Assembly: GCF_036898825.1 (NCBI RefSeq)
Contig: NZ_JARUND010000002.1
Span: 1,798,001-1,862,000, forward strand
DNA length: 64,000 bases
Direction: 5' to 3'
Source: Streptomyces sp. B21-083
GTDB lineage: Bacteria; Actinomycetota; Actinomycetes; Streptomycetales; Streptomycetaceae
Shown piece by piece: positions 62,401 through 64,000 of the stretch. The notes beneath the pieces are model-generated. The model was not told the DNA's origin, searched no databases, and saw nothing but the letters and a program-made list of their open reading frames with translations. Made by a program: the position numbers and the translations under genes. Every line of letters begins with the position of its first letter. Within the stretch, counting starts at the first letter, position 1.

Positions 62401-63001
62401 GCGGCACGTCGAGGCCGGTGGCCTCCATGGCGCGGCGGGCGCCCACGATCGACGACTTCGTCTGGAGGAGGTCCTGCGTGGTCTCCACGATCAGGGCGTC
62501 GGCGCCACCGGCCAGGAGTCCCTCCGCGTTCGCCTGGAAACCGTCGCGGAGAGTGAGGTAGTCGATGTGGCCGAGGGACGGCAGCTTGGTGCCGGGGCCG
62601 ATCGAGCCGAGGACCCAGCGCTGACGGCCGTCGCGGGCGCCGAACTCGTCGGCGGTCTCGCGGGCGATGCGGGCGCCGGACTCGGACAGCTCGTACACAC
62701 GCTCTGCGATGCCGTATTCGGCTGCCGCCGTGTGGTTCGCACCGAACGTGTTCGTCTCGACGCAGTCCACGCCCACCGAGAAGTACGCCTCGTGCACGCT
62801 GCGCACGATGTCCGGGCGGGTGATGTTGAGGACCTCGTTGCAGCCCTCCAGTTGCTGGAAGTCCTCCAGCGTCGGGTCCTGCGCCTGCAGCATGGTGCCC
62901 ATCGCACCGTCGGCCACCACCACTCGGGTGGCGAGCGCGTCCCGTAGGGCGGACACGCGGGTCCTGCTGTCGGTGGAAGGGGCGGACGACGAGGCGGCCA
63001 T
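59483..63001 (-). CDS. metH: Cobalamin-dependent methionine synthase
   Basis: 1172 aa. Domains in order: homocysteine-binding barrel (about 20-330; zinc ligands in [13 protein letters not shown] and [11 protein letters not shown]), pterin (methyl-THF) barrel (about 360-620, [14 protein letters not shown]), B12 cap and Rossmann domain (about 660-890, [21 protein letters not shown] supplies the His that ligates cobalt) and activation domain (about 930-1172). It makes methionine from homocysteine. ATG 63001 was chosen as the first codon before a short Ser/Thr lead-in; the upstream open frame to 63325 is shadow. No B12 riboswitch is seen upstream. Confidence 0.95.
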   Translation of the reverse strand: [1172 protein letters not shown]

Positions 63002-63318
63002 GTAAGGGCTCCCTGGAGTGCGACGGCTGTCGGCTTTGCGCCTTCCCGGGGAAGACGCACGCGGCCAGGGTAGCCCGGTGCGGGGCCGTATGGTCAGGGC
63101 GTCCACGGGACGGACGTACGTGGCGCGTGTGCCGTGGCCGAAAAGCCCCCCGGGGACGGGCGTGGCGTCAAGCCCGATGTACATGAGATGTACGAGGGAT
63201 GTAACAGGTGTCGACGAGCCATTGGCGGGTGGTCGACATGGACCGGTAGTGTTCGACATTGCCGAACGGTGGCAGTGAACGCCGCGCGAGCGGTCGAGGG
63301 GACGGAGGCAGGACGGCG
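63002..63318. other. Gene-free divergent promoter region of metH and gylR
   Basis: 317 bp holding both promoters. GATGTAC occurs twice near 63175-63200, and the GTTCG/CGAAC dyad is noted separately. No gene seen. Confidence 0.55.
63251..63267. promoter_or_regulatory. Possible GylR operator
   Basis: GTTCG-ACATTGC-CGAAC, 52 bp before the gylR ATG. IclR-family proteins, including GylR, bind short dyads of this type before their own genes. Confidence 0.4.
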
Positions 63319-64000
63319 ATGGCACGGAACATCCAGTCGCTCGAACGGGCGGCGGCGATGCTGCGGCTCCTCGCGGGCGGCGAGCGTCGGCTCGGTCTCT
63401 CGGACATCGCCTCGTCCCTCGGCCTCGCCAAGGGCACCGCCCACGGCATCCTGCGCACCCTCCAGCACGAGGGCTTCGTCGAGCAGGAGGCCGCGTCCGG
63501 GCGCTATCAGCTGGGCGCCGAACTGCTGCGCCTGGGCACCACCTACCTGGACGTCCACGAACTACGCGCGCGTGCCCTCGTATGGACCGACGACCTGGCC
63601 CGCTCCAGCGGCGAGAGCGTCCACCTCGGGGTGCTGCACCAGCAGGGCGTGCTCATCGTGCACCACGTCTTCCGCCCCGACGACAGCCGGCAGGTACTGG
63701 AGGTCGGGGCCATGCAGCCCCTGCACTCCACGGCCCTGGGCAAGGTCCTGTCGGCCTACGACCCGGTCGCGCACAGCGAGGTCCTGGAAGCCGAGCGCAA
63801 GTCGTTCACAGACCGGACGATCAGCGACCTGGAGGGCTTCGAGGGCGTCCTGGACCTCACCCGCGCGCGCGGGTACGCGGCCGACGTCGAGGAGACCTGG
63901 GAGGGCGTCGCGTCCATCGCCGCCCCCATCCACGACAGGCGGCGGATGCCGGTCGGCGCGGTGGCCGTCACCGGCGCCGTGGAACGGCTCCGCAGGGAGG
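63319..64000 (+). CDS. gylR: Glycerol operon regulator GylR, IclR family (3' end outside window)
   Basis: 227 codons visible. N-terminal winged HTH (LGLSDIASSLGLAKGTAHGI, about 29-48), then the IclR effector domain (ALVWTDDLARSSGESVHLG; MQPLHSTALGKVLSAYDP; SIAAPIHDRR). The sequence and the metH neighbour match, from memory, GylR of S. coelicolor, which represses the glycerol uptake and kinase operon; those genes would lie just beyond the right edge. ATG 63319 follows GGAGG-type sequence. Confidence 0.9.
   Translation, partial: MARNIQSLERAAAMLRLLAGGERRLGLSDIASSLGLAKGTAHGILRTLQHEGFVEQEAASGRYQLGAELLRLGTTYLDVHELRARALVWTDDLARSSGESVHLGVLHQQGVLIVHHVFRPDDSRQVLEVGAMQPLHSTALGKVLSAYDPVAHSEVLEAERKSFTDRTISDLEGFEGVLDLTRARGYAADVEETWEGVASIAAPIHDRRRMPVGAVAVTGAVERLRRE

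Noticed and set aside
58928..62947. Very long open frame (1339 codons) on the + strand
   Set aside because: Antisense to metH. High-GC codon bias opens antisense frames; the translation is low-complexity and lacks any family motif.
63002..63318. Searched for a B12 riboswitch before metH
   Set aside because: No B12-box-like sequence or multi-stem fold was seen.
1..64000. tRNA, rRNA, CRISPR arrays, IS elements, attachment sites, prophage genes
   Set aside because: No cloverleaf-like sequence, spaced repeats, transposase, integrase or phage structural gene was recognised in any gap or frame.

Overview
The window is chromosomal DNA from a high-GC actinomycete, almost certainly Streptomyces. Codon third positions are G/C-rich, GTG and TTG starts are common, a complete Pup-proteasome locus is present, and there is an actinobacterial conservon and a glycerol regulator (gylR) next to metH. 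From memory, the backbone (betaine transporter, 5'-3' exonuclease, conservon plus P450, helicase, tatC/tatA, pafBC, pafA, prcAB, pup, dop, arc, metH, gylR) follows the gene order around SCO1620-SCO1658 of S. coelicolor; no alignment was run.

Layout. 1-6.4 kb: a truncated LysR regulator divergent from a TDT-family anion transporter, a BtuF-like binding protein, an XRE-cupin regulator, and a two-gene glycine betaine-type ABC importer whose permease and binding protein are fused. 6.6-13 kb: a 5'-3' exonuclease, an iron-box-controlled siderophore-interacting protein, an APC permease, an orphan class I terpene cyclase and an RluA-type pseudouridine synthase. 13-17.9 kb: a conservon (CvnA kinase-like, CvnB roadblock, CvnC DUF742, CvnD GTPase) with a P450 lacking the ExxR motif. 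18.2-25.8 kb: a TetR regulator divergent from two DUF1989 proteins, a biotin-dependent urea/guanidine carboxylase and allophanate hydrolase, a nitrogen-scavenging pathway that today fits guanidine better than urea. 26-33 kb: a Ski2-like helicase, tatC, tatA, small proteins and pafC/pafB. 33.5-45 kb: two FKBP isomerases and the Pup-proteasome system (pafA, prcA, prcB, HNH gene, pup, dop, arc), with an MFS/LacI pair between pafA and prcA. 45-54 kb: ferredoxin, secreted protein, TrmI, a glycosyltransferase / GH113-like lipoprotein / acyltransferase operon, an M50 protease and a RecB-family nuclease. 54-64 kb: an orphan NarL-type response regulator, two orphan peptide-type binding lipoproteins, a HAD phosphatase, MetH and the start of gylR.

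Two regulatory links span the window. First, the same 24-bp operator (AATTTCTGTC-N4-GACAGRAATT) lies in front of the APC permease (8959-8982) and between tetR and the DUF1989/carboxylase operon (18936-18959), about 10 kb apart across the terpene cyclase and conservon. This suggests one TetR regulon for uptake and breakdown of guanidine, urea or a related amide. Second, motifs resembling the LexA-independent DNA-damage promoter (RecA-NDp, TTGTCRGTG family) stand in front of three nucleic-acid enzymes: the 5'-3' exonuclease, the helicase and the RecB-like nuclease. Spacing is the same each time and the predicted transcription starts fall on or within 3 nt of start codons. PafB and PafC, the regulators that read this promoter in mycobacteria, are encoded in the same window.

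I saw no tRNA, rRNA, CRISPR array, insertion sequence or prophage.
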